The notes under the pieces were generated by a model, which ran no database searches, was not told the origin of the DNA, and worked only from the letters and a program-made list of their open reading frames with translations. DNA of 64,000 nucleotides from Diprion similis (taxonomy: Eukaryota; Arthropoda; Insecta; Hymenoptera; Diprionidae), in contig NC_060112.1 in assembly GCF_021155765.1 (NCBI RefSeq), forward strand, positions 22,134,001-22,198,000. The letters are read 5' to 3'. Below, piece after piece: positions 24,354 to 36,400 of this stretch. Each line of letters opens with the position of its first letter. Position 1 is the first letter of the stretch. The position numbers and the translations under genes are program-made.

Positions 24354-24464
24354 CCTGGTAAAAAAATCCGTTAGACGCGGATAAATATGTACAGAAACTG
24401 TGCCAAAAATCATATAGAAAACAGACAGAGTTTCTATCCGCGTGTAACGGATTTTTTACTAGGG
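24354..24464. mobile_element. 111-bp MITE with 30-bp terminal inverted repeats, piggyBac-like
   Basis: The left end CCTGGTAAAAAAATCCGTTA continues GACGCGGATA; the right end TATCCGCG..TAACGGATTTTTTACTAGGG is its inverse with three or four differences. The internal part is short, so the element is nonautonomous. TTAA (24350-24353) abuts the left end and the ends read CC(C)T..AGGG, both piggyBac-like, but the right flank is TTTC rather than TTAA, so the assignment is tentative. Confidence 0.7.
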
Positions 24465-27400
24465 TTTCATTACTGCAATTAAACAGATACGTTATTAGAC
24501 AGTTATACATTGTATGTATTGTGTGGATATATTAGCTACGGGATCAATAATCTAATGCCATTGATAACGTGACCGAAAATTGGAATAATTACTGTAGTAA
24601 AAAGAATAAAAGAGAAGGAAAGCTTGCACCAGAGAATCACGCAGACGAAAAACAGCTGCATGACAGCGGAAATAGTATCGTTGTCGTTTACCGAGGTTAT
24701 TGCTGTTCAGAAATCCGATACAGAAGACGAAGAAGAGGAGGAGGAGGAGGAGGAGGATGATGAGGTGCGCGTGTTTTACGGTGATAACCATGGCAGGTTT
24801 ATATACGGTAATCCATCGGACTGCAGCGTTATTCGTTTATCCAAAATGTTTTTTTTTTTTCGTTTTTTATTTTTTAAGGATTATGGAAAACATTCGGGGC
24901 ATGACGTCACATATTTTCATTGTTTGGGTGGGAGGAAAAGTATAGAAAGATCCAAAAATACAAGGATCAAAATATAGAATTTTCAATCACGCGACAATCT
25001 ATTTCATGGAATTTTAAAGTGGAGACGAAAATCGTAATATGGAAATGTCAAAATGTAGAAAGATGAAGGTTGGAGAACCAAAATAATATATATAATCGTT
25101 AGAACAAATTGCAACGCAGCAGTGAAAAATGTAGAATCGTATGAATCCCGGCGATTCTTAAATAATCTACATTTCTGTATCGTACTTTGACCTTTCTGTA
25201 TTCTGACTCTTCATCGCGACTGTTCCTATACAGTTTAAAATTCTGTGAAATTGATTTTCTGATTTTCAGAAATTCTATATTTTGTGCCTTCTATTTTCTT
25301 ATATATTTTTACATTCTTATCCCAACCCGGTTGCGATCACTCATCGGTAGATTTTAATTTCAAAGTTATATCTGCAGATGAAATAGAAAACTATATAGAA
25401 GAAAAACGACAAGGCTGAATTTGGTAATCATGATTGTGATGATTCACGTTTCGGAAAACCCGTTATTTCGTAATTTTAAGAATCTCTAAAATGCAGTTCA
25501 AAGCGGTAATTCATTCAATTTCAAAACTTGGCCACTTCAAAGTCACTAAAAAATTGCAAAATAATAATTTCTTTCCCCAATGTTTCGTTACGCGAACGTT
25601 GCTAACTTCACGTCGATAAGCTCTACGTGAAAAACGTGCTTCCAAGTATAGTCTAGAGGGTTGTGCCTCCCTTTTCTTTTCCTTTTTCCTCTTTCCTTCC
25701 ATCTTTGGAGGAGGGACGGGGACCATGAACGCAGGATATACACTTAGGAACGAAAACATATCTCGGCATATGCATTGCTTGCATCTACGTTGTAAAAACA
25801 TCGGTTCCATTCCATTCGTTGCAGGTTATTATAGTTCCCTGCTGGTTCGTTGGTAAGTTCGTTCAGACGATGGTGGAGCGTTTTAGCATATAAGAACAAA
25901 TCGTTGAATGAAACACAACTCGGCGACTCTGAGTCGCCCCCGAGTTCATCATTTGCGGGCAGATTCATCCGTGTGTGCAGGCATCTGCTTTATACACGTG
26001 CATGCATGCATCTATGCATGCATCTGCGCGGAAAATACGCAGAGGAGAAAATCGACACGAGGCATGAATGCAACCCGCAGGCTTGCTAAAATATGCAGAC
26101 AGCATCGCGTTATGTCCACCAACCTAGCTTTTGGAGGTATACGAACTTGTACAAACACTAACCCTCCTCCACCTTCCTTTTTCCCATACCGCATCCGTTT
26201 CTCTCGTGCTTTCTTTCGCTTAAATGAAATTTCGTCTACAGTAAAATATCTAACGCGCTGGTGATGGTGCCGAAAATTTATCAAATTTCACTCTTTTACT
26301 TCTATAGATATTATATATTTATTTATTTTCTCTTATTAACCCTGAACACTTTGCACCACAGAGGTATTCCCACGAATGTTTCACACGTTATCGATTCTAA
26401 TATATTTCATTTGCGTTATTAAATTGAACGAATAGTTTAAAAAATTAAAATAAAAAAAAACTTTGTTTTTCTTCTTGGTATTTTCTGCTTCTCACCTTTA
26501 ACGTATTTGGGTTTGTTAAAAAAAATTGCGTTCCAGGCCCCTGTTTTTCCTGAAACCACTTCCATTAACTAAGCAAACTATGAATCTATGCCTTCTAATC
26601 ACTGTTAAATTTCATTTCTCTGTACTTGTTAAAGTATCGATATAATACGTGAGCCTATCACCTTGAGGGGATGATAACATCTATCGCCTAATGGTTTCGG
26701 GAAATTGACAGAGCGTTATACTGGAAGAAGGTTTTCTCGAAGTCGCTCAGAGATTATCTTGTATCCATTTACTGAAAGGAAAGTGCCTTTTTTACGCCGC
26801 ACAAAATGTAAACTGTGTATTCTGCAATCGTGCAACGTAGATCGAGAACTGGGTCGGATTCATGCCTACGTACTACTGTTTAAAATTCATACTACTGTTT
26901 GAAATTCGTTCCATGTGTTCGTAGGAGAGACCAAGTCCAAAGTTGCTATGCATGCCGAGACAAGGAGGATATTTTCTGAATATACAATTCGCAACGTTGA
27001 AATGAAACGCTACTCCTTGGTTTATACCGTTTATAACTTTACTCAACATACTTTATTCCATTTTTTCAATTTCTCGGTTCAAATAATTTTTTAAATTATA
27101 CGCATTATGTATGTATCTACGTTAGAAAATTCTTCGCGTTACCTGTAACCGAACGTCCCTTCAGGGTGAATTGAAACCGCTGTTTTTTCCCCGCAATGAT
27201 TTATCCCGCAAATCGTGACACCGATATTTCAATGTTACTCCGGTTTTGCTGCGATTTGCTTTCGTCATTATTATTATTCGCTTATATATACATACCGCAT
27301 GTCCATATATAAAATACACATTCGCTCTTGGTCAATTAATTACTTACCGTCTACGTCAAGGCACGTATGAATTGGACGTACGTGTTATATGTAACGTTTC

Positions 27401-28139
27401 GGCTTATACATGTGTGTAATACGTCGCGGATAATTTTAGCCATATACCAGTCGTCGGGACTGACTATACAGTCTTCGCGGATTCTGTAACTTGAATTTTT
27501 AATTTGACAAACCGTTTTGGCATATATATACAATGTTGTAGGTACGTTTAGTAAAGCAACGTGCGTTCATTACCCGCGGTTGCTTCATTTTCTTAATTAT
27601 AATCGATATATCACCTCGGCGTGTTAAATTACATAATCGTGTAAGATAAAATTGGAGCTGTCCAAGTTTTTTCTTCACAATCTCATTGTATTAACATATC
27701 GGCACGAGCAGACAGCTTCGGGGTTAACGAAACTTAAGTTCACTTTTAATTATACCGATTAAACTGATCGTGACTCATCATCTCACTACTCCATATGTTA
27801 ATAATGTCTGATGCAGTTATAACTGCAACGCTGCACTTCTGTCGACAGGAATCTGCGCCTGCAGCGATACGCCTTACGTACAAATTGCAGTTTGAATTCT
27901 TGCTTCGGGCTAGAATACGTCTATCAAATCTTAATAAAAAAACAAACCTTATTACTTGTATCGCTTCAAAATTTGACAAAAAACGTACGAGATTAAAAAA
28001 AAAAAAAAAATTCTTTCAACGTCAAACACATCATTTTTCGAACGATGTTAAAATTTTGCAACAATAAATAATTATAAAACATTTTTTTCTTTCTTACAAA
28101 AGTATAACGATATAATTTACAAAATTCCACAACTTTTCA

Positions 28140-28620
28140 ACGTCACTTCATTGGCTCAAAGCACCTTTCGCCATCTACCGGTTCACGCTGAGCCAGTGTT
28201 ACTCGACTGGCCAGTGCTTTATGACGTCACAAAGACCGCGAAGTTTGAATTTCTTCAATATCCCTTCGTTCTTATACTCTTTGGATGTTCGACGATAAAT
28301 CGAGTTAATTTTCCCGCTGCGCTGTGCCTACGCAAAGAAAAGAAAATTACCGAATATAAGAAATTAGTAAAACTCTTTGGCTGTCTCGCGATTTCAAACA
28401 ACCCGTTGAACGTGGGTTTACCAATTTGATGGCTAGCCGTGGCTGCTGCAGGGTCCGCGGGCTTCCTGAACCAACGGCTTGCGCCGGTAGAGGTGGATGT
28501 ATAAAAGCCGGCAAGGCGACACACGGCGTCTCGTCGACGAAAATAGCCCTCCGCATTCTCTCTTTTCATCTATGTTCGTGCCCACATTCATATAACCCAA
28601 ACTTATACCAGCGACCTTAA
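28140..28620. promoter_or_regulatory. Promoter-like island, candidate NUAK upstream promoter
   Basis: An inverted CCAAT box (ATTGG, 28150-28154) and a full palindromic CRE (TGACGTCA, 28222-28229) are followed by a strong TATA box TATAAAAG at 28500-28507 in a GC-rich stretch. A plus-strand start about 30 bases downstream would fall near 28.53 kb. The island lies 1.9 kb upstream of the first NUAK coding exon, whose 5' UTR is spliced from further upstream. Short ORFs are open on both strands through the island, so coding or antisense use cannot be excluded. Confidence 0.35.
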
Positions 28621-30402
28621 GCGCGTCATCCGCCTCTCACAGAGACACAAAATGTATCGCCTATTTACTATCCTCCTCCCCCCCCCCCCGCCTCTTTTTT
28701 GCACCCTCTTCCTGCACCCTGTGCATCCTGTACGATACAGGAAATATCGGACCTTGCCAAAGATTGTCTGGTATTAGTCCGAACGATGCGTCTCAAACGA
28801 ATGAATTCCAGTTTTGATATATCGCAAAAGATTATCAGAAGTATGCATGTTCGAATAATGTTGGTACAATCCACTATCTCGACTGTATGTATGTATAGTT
28901 ATGCTTACGTCAACAGCGGTCGCCGCTCTCCGCGAAACACGCTGATCTAAATCCAAAGCTTTAAATCAGACTTTAGATTACTATAGATAGGATCATCCGT
29001 AATCCGTGAATTATTTTCATGTGATTCATCGATCTGCTAAGAGGTCTGCGTGTAATCTAGCTGTCGTATTAATCGTTGGACGGTAATTTGCGGTTTTTCA
29101 ACGTATTCTAGAGAAATTTTCTGACCCGATTTTTTATTTTTAAAACAATCGACTCACCATTCTGCCTACTTGACAATCCATTAGTCACACTGTTCTAATG
29201 CAATTGTATAGCTTCAAGTTCCTGATACAGTTGCTCTTGTATACCGGCATAAGTGTTCAGACCCTTACCGGCGGAATTATTGAGCTGCTGTTGACCCATA
29301 TTTTGTAATTCAGCGAAATAGGTTGAGGAGACAACGATTTTCCTTATCCTCGCATTTCTTTTTTAGTTTCAATGTGTGCCAAGATTTAATTGCAAATTTC
29401 ATCCTTTTTTCTTCACTCATCGAAGCCGTGGGAGTGAATAAAACGCTCTACAAGAAAACAAAAACATTCACCTAACGATGAATTTATGCGTAGTGATCTA
29501 GATAAATGGGTCGGATTTCACACCTGAGTAACTGAAGAAACAGATAAATCCGTGTAGGTATACCTGTGGTTTTAGAACGTGGGTAGTACACTGGAATAAA
29601 GTAGCAGAAACAAGAAAGAGAGAATAGTTTAAACATTTTTTCGCTTTTTAAGTAAACTTTTGTTACTGATGCCTTAGGGAATCGTTCTCGGTATCTATAG
29701 TTCAGGATAATCTCGTAGAAAATCCCGTCTTTACTCGTCTTTCAAAGAAAAGTGATAAAAACTTTTGCGCAAAAGATCGGCTATAAGCACGGCTGAAACA
29801 AACTTTTTGGTCATCGATGTGACAAGAAGCTGTGCGAGAAATACGACTCACATTTCTTTTATGTACATATTTACCACTTTTCAAATTTTTTACTTCTGAA
29901 GAATTGTGCCATGGTGACAAGAATGGACAAGTGTCTGAACACTCCTCGGATTTAATCTACATTTTACCCAGACTCCCAACAATTTATTCAGCTTATTAAT
30001 CACTTCACTTAGCCGGTTGTTGTTTAGACATCTGCAACAGACATGCAAATTAATTTGCCATTCTTCTCCCAGGAGCCAAGTAATTGATAATTCACGATGT
30101 CTGCTTAAATCCAGTGAATAAATCACCAAAGATCTTTAAAGTAAAACAAAAAAGCAAAGCAAATATTCTTATTTTTTAACCTCCTATCTATAGGGCTTGC
30201 ATAACTATAGTTCTTTTCAAATATGCCTCGGTGTCTTATAGTTTTTTTTTTTTTTGTATAATTAACAAAGAGTCGAGAGCTGTCTAGTGATTTGTATGAT
30301 GGTATTGGACAAGCATTGAATTTCTGTGTAATAATTAATATTATACTGCCAATCAGTAACTTGAACATGTTTTACGTTGGTTTCAGATAAAAATTAGTCA
30401 AG

Positions 30403-33400
30403 ATGGTGGTTGGTGAAGCAAGTATACACAATATAATGGGGGGGATGGAGAGCACAGGAGGAGTGCGTCTTCACAATCATAAAAGAAAATTGAAACAGCG
30501 GTAAGCATATAAAATCAAAGGATCTACCTTATATCCTTTGATATTTGGGATAACATTTAAATTGGAACTGTAGCTTTTCACATTATAGCGAAGAAGTCTC
30601 ATTTGTTATTTAAATTGAGTGCTGGTTAATTCGTTGTTGACATTTATTCAAGTAGCCTGCATTCCGTGCCAACATCTTTGATTGAGAATTTAATTGTTGG
30701 CACATACAGGCGCCAGACTGCCATCCGAATAAAAATAATCATTCCTACAATGACTGAGCTGTTTTTGTACAAAATTTTTTTTATGGTTTTTGTACGTTCA
30801 TATTTAATGTGTATCATTTTATTTCAGATTCGATATTATTAAAAAACTAGGACAAGGCACCTACGGTAAAGTCCAATTAGGTATAAATAAAGAGACCGGC
30901 CAAGAAGTTGCTATAAAAACAATTAAAAAATGCAAAATTGAAACTGAGGCCGATCTTATTAGGATACGAAGAGAGATACAAATCATGTCGAGTGTACAGC
31001 ATCCCAATATTATTCACATATATGAAGGTAAAGAAATGTTCGAATAATACACCGTTATAATAGTGTGGAACTTTCGTTTTCACTGATCACAATGTTTAAT
31101 GAATTCTTTGATTTCTTGCAGTTTTCGAAAATCGGGAAAAAATGGTACTCGTCATGGAATATGCAGCCGGTGGAGAACTTTATGATTATTTAAGCGAGCG
31201 AAAAGTTCTCTCAGAGCACGAAGCGCGAAGAATATTTCGTCAGATATCCACAGCTGTTTATTATTGCCATAAGCATAAGATTTGCCACAGAGATCTTAAG
31301 CTGGAAAACATCCTATTAGACCAAATAGGAAATGCGAAAATCGCCGATTTTGGTCTCTCAAACGTTTTTGACGAGCAGAGATTGCTCAGCACTTTTTGCG
31401 GCAGTCCGTTATACGCTAGTCCTGAAATCGTCAAGGGGACACCTTACCATGGACCCGAGGTCGATTGTTGGAGCTTGGGAGTACTTTTATACACATTAGT
31501 TTACGGTGCCATGCCATTTGATGGCTCTAATTTTAAAAGACTAGTCAAACAGATTTCACAATCGGACTATTTCGAACCAAAAAAGCCATCCCGTAAGTTG
31601 GACATGTCATTATCCATTCGATACAATTTCGGAAGCAGAAAATAGATTGTTTAATGATGATTAGACTCACTAATCGCTATACTATCTATGATTGTGTTTT
31701 CAGCTGCCTCCCCACTAATCAAGGACATGCTGACTGTTTGTCCGGCGAGAAGAGCGGATGTTGAAAAAATTTGCACACATTGGTGGGTGAACGAAGGTTA
31801 CGAACAAAATTGCCTTGATATTGCAGAAGACTTGGCAGCTCAAACCCCAGTCAGATTGGATCTGTTACTTTCATTGGTACCTCAGTCAGCTAGTGCTGAC
31901 AAATTAGTCGTAGGCGATCAGCAAGCCGCTGGCGATGCGACTGGCAATATGTCTTCCGAGACTCTGGTTCCAACCAGGTGTCATTCCGTTGGTAGCTTGA
32001 TGGAATTAGATCAAAATAATTCTGACAGAAGAATAAGAGAAATGGTTGACGAAGAGCCAAGGTCAGCGACAACTGGTGATGCCAAAAGAAAGTTGGAAAC
32101 TACACCGTCTATGGACGAAACGGCCGCGGCTGGTGTTAAAAGGAAAGAAAGATCTAGACGGAAAGAAAGGACGGATGAGAGGGAACCCAGACAATATAGA
32201 TCTGGCACTAGGTGCGTGATCGCTTCACATAATTAAGAAGTTGACAAAGAGAATCGATTGACTTGCTATAACTTTCTTCAATTTTAGTGCCCACCCGTGG
32301 CTCACAACATATTTTTTATTTTATTTCAGACATTATTCAGCTCCCATACCAAACCCAATAGAGGAAGCCATGGAAGTGGATCCATCCGTGCTGGTAACTG
32401 TTCCTACAAGTAAAACAGTTGATATAAATCAACTTGAAGGTGCGGCAGCTTGCCTCGAGTTAATCGAAGAGTCAAAAGAGAAGGTACTCAGTCATGAACG
32501 AAGCAAAACACCGGTAGTACCAACCCAAGAAGTTGAAGAGCCGATAAGTAAAAAGTTGTCGGAAGAGGAAGCAGAGCAAACAGCGCAGACTGCTGTGAAA
32601 CAAGATGTAGATAGTAAGACGGCGGATAACCAACAGAAAGAAACTGATGCAAAATCAATAGAACAAACTGTACAAAGTAACCCTGACGATAAGCCAGTTG
32701 TGATGCCTAATGAGACAATTGAGAAGCTCTCTCAAGATAGCCAGATTGAAAACATGAAATCTGAGGTACCGACAAAGGGTGTAACTGCTACGACTCAAGC
32801 TGAGGATAACGAGGTTGTGCCTCAAAGTGAAGAGTCTTCTTCCGATGTTGTGGTCAAATCCGAGGAAGTTAATAAAGATGAGAAGAAGCCAATAAAAAAA
32901 TTGAAGGAAAAATCACTTTCTCTAGATTCTGATGTAGTTAATGACACTTCAGAAGGACCAACAAGGCCAGTTGAGAGACGCCGGTCCAAAATCTTTGAGA
33001 CTGCTGAAAAATTCAACCAGCTGGCAGCAACTACTGAAAGTGATAAACCAAAGAAAATTTTCATTCCTGGGGTAAACGTCGGAGGTGCCAAGCGTGCCTT
33101 CGAGCGCAAGGCCAGTCTTTCGTCAATTACACCTCCTCAAACTACAAAACACAGTGCATCCAAAGTTATTATCGAAGTGCCTGCAGTTGTGAGGGATGAA
33201 AAGATACCGGAAAAGATCAATAACACCCCAAGTATGGAGAATAATAACAATAAAGCAGACAAATACTTGCAGAGCAAACTCGAGGAAGAGAAGAAACGTG
33301 CTGTAGACATTATCACTGGTGCAATCGGTAAACCACCGGTAATGAAAAAAGCAAATGGATCACCTCCAACTTCTCCGCAGAATCTTAGTGCCAACAAATT

Positions 33401-36400
33401 AGGACTTAAAGTGCAAGTCGGACCGAATGACTTAAGAAATGCCACGGTGTCAGTCTCCACACCTGTTGAGACCAAGTTTCCGTTTGAATCAAAGCCAGTT
33501 TTGCAGGCAGAGGCGGTGAGTTGTATGTTAATTCAAACCGGGTATCACTTTGCAATACCTGTATCGCCTATATAAATTCAAACCAAATGCAGATAATACT
33601 AAAATTCAAATTTTAAGTAATTTGATGAAGGAAGCTTTTGTTCATAACTTTTATAGAACGAGAGATAATTGAATGTAAAAAAACAACTACTTCCATTTTT
33701 CCTGTAACACGAATATAAAATTACTCTCTCAAGAATAAATGTGCGATGCTAATGACGTCTTGCAAGCTAAGAAATGTGTTATTTGTTTTATCAGGTGCCA
33801 GGCGCAGTTGAATCATCAAATATGAGTGGCTCCGTTCCAGACGAGCCAAAGAAGTCGAGTAAAATGGAAATCACTTTGAAGAGTGCCACCTTACCTAGAC
33901 TGAGAAAGACCAGCAAGGCCGAAATTACATTAGCTGGAGTCAAATCACCAGACAATACAGCATTCAAATCAGAAGTAGAAGCCAAGATTGACGCCTTCCA
34001 TCCACAAAAATTGAGAACGCAAAGATCAGAGGTTGCATTCCCAGTCGCTGCTGCCGTACCTCAAGCTAACAGGAGCTCCAGCCTAGAACCAGAAAACAGG
34101 ATGAAAAATATACCAAAGGAAAGAATTATACCTATTCAGGTACACATTTTATTGATTGTAATAGGTAGATTTTTCAAAGGATCAAGATACACTAAGCTTC
34201 ACCTTTCCAATCTTTCGGTGGAAGCTGATTTTGAATCTTCCGCTAAAGCATATCCACATAAAACAAAAACAGTAATATTTCAATAAACCATAAATTATTA
34301 AAATAAATTTGTTGACATCTTTTCATTAGGTTGAATCTGGTCGTCAGCTTCCACAGCAAGGACCATCAACACCACCGATGAAACCACCAATGCCGCAGCG
34401 TTCCATGTCGCAACGATCAGGTTCACTTTCTCGCCAATCTACAGCTGACTCCGATACTGACAGTGCATTAGGCTCTACTACGGGACCTGAACCAATTCGA
34501 AAGAGTCCTAGGGAATATATAATTCCTATCGCAGTAGAGGGTGGTGGATATGTCACTCCCAGATCAGGCAGTTTAGAACCTGAAAGTAAGGCAAGCACGC
34601 CAACTAGCACTAGTGCTCCCAGATCACGATTTGGACGACCGAGAAGAATGAGCTCTTTATTATCGGATGCCAGTGAAGATGAATCTCCGTTCTCAACCTT
34701 GCATAGGCAAGTGCAACTCGATTGAAAGAATTCGCCTTATTTTTATCGTAAACTATCTGAGGCTAAAGACTTTTGAATGACATTAATTCAAAATCACGGG
34801 CGTCATTTTATTAAAAACTAAATAAATATCTTTTACAGAGATAACGATGATATTTTGCAACGACATATGCACCGGCTAAGAAGTTCCAGACCATCTAGAA
34901 AAGCACCAGAACATGCGGATAGTTTGTCATCGGGCGAGGATGACGACGACGACGGCTTTGAACTTTTAACTGCAGAAAACTTGTTTTCCACTTTATTATC
35001 TAGAGTTAGAAGTTTGACTCAAAGACTTAATGTAGATGACAACAGAAGCACAGGATTCCCAAGCAGCAGACTACTCGGTAGATTGGGATCTAATTCGTCG
35101 CAAGGTTTTTGGGGTGTTCACGAACCATTATCCAGGTAATACAGTTGGAAATTTTCTCAAAATAATGTTCCCTTGCATTAACATTTTGATATGTGTAAAT
35201 GATCTGATATCGATTGCTTATATTAACACTACCATTTGCTTTATGCAATTAAATCGGTATTTAAAACATTTCTTGGTAAATATTGATCAAGTTGAAAATC
35301 TTATTTAACAAATGTGCTTATTTGTGCAAGCTACCAAAGCTATACCGAGACAAGGACTGTAATAACGTGAGTCCAGTCAAAGAAATTCTTAGGGATTTGG
35401 TGAATAGTTATTTTCTGATTATAGATTGCACAATTTGTTCACATTATCACGTCTGATTCTTGACCCTCCCGTAATATAGAAAATTTTTTCTTCGCTTGTC
35501 ATGCATCACGCTTTCAATTTATCGATATCTAAAATATTTGTCTCTCCCTTATATATTATATCCAAATCAAATTCCCTGAATTTTTTTTCTTCCATTTCTC
35601 CATTATTTAAAAACTGCTAATAGTCTAGGTATTGCATAATAGTTCGAAGCACTAACCATCACTCATATTCACTTTCAAATAAACAAATTTGATATTATTT
35701 TTGACACCAGCATTTTTCACCGATTTCCAATTCTTATTCATCACACATTGTGGTAAAATATTTTTATTTCGGGATAACTTTACCGTGTGAATGTTGATTG
35801 AACTTTGTCCCGCGATACAGGCGGTTGTCAGAGTCGCAGTTCAGACGTTCGTTGAGTCGTGACACGGACAGATTTGGCAGAAAGGAGCCTTCAAACCCAG
35901 GAACTCCGAACAGTCCTGGCCCACGCAATACACCCTCACGGGAGAGCATCTTTGAAATGGGTAGCAACACACTTCCACGAGGTAAAAGCGTGCAATAGAA
36001 TGTCTGTACAGCTCACTGTGGAATATACATTGCTTTTTCAAACTCGGCATATCTTTATCCATTACACCTTGCGTGCAGTGATTAACTTGAAATTTGTGCA
36101 TTTTTAGGAACCATAGCATACACAAATGCAGTGTAGTGTCTATTCCACGATGAACTATGAACAGTACACGTATTACATTGTATAATTGCGTGTTTGACAA
36201 TTATATGGAACTTGAAAGTGATTTAACAGAAGCTAAAATTACTTTTGGTTTTAGTACATTAATTAAAGATTCGATCATTACAATTATTATAATTTGTACA
36301 GTTATCAAGGTGGGTATTTAGTTACTGTTAAATCATGAAAAGCATCCCATTGAATTTTTATACTTATATTACACATAGAACTTCCAAAGTGAAAAAATTT

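Larger units (their letters stand above)
17300..30386. other. Long gap between twinfilin and NUAK
   Basis: No complete gene was found. Islands of more balanced composition lie near 17.9-18.1 kb, 23.4-24.0 kb and 28.1-28.7 kb, and probably hold promoters or 5' UTR exons, some perhaps of NUAK (its first coding exon begins after an acceptor at 30386). Homopolymer A/T runs are frequent. Two hairpin elements and a possible minus-strand terminal exon are listed separately. Confidence 0.5.

Noticed and set aside
24624-24977. Plus-strand ORF with an acidic Glu/Asp run
   Set aside because: The acidic run comes from a GAG/GGA low-complexity tract; the rest has no domain and ends in poly-Phe from a T-run.
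25744-25968. 74-codon minus-strand ORF that looks protein-like
   Set aside because: No convincing acceptor or donor, no recognised family, and overlapping plus-strand frames are equally open.
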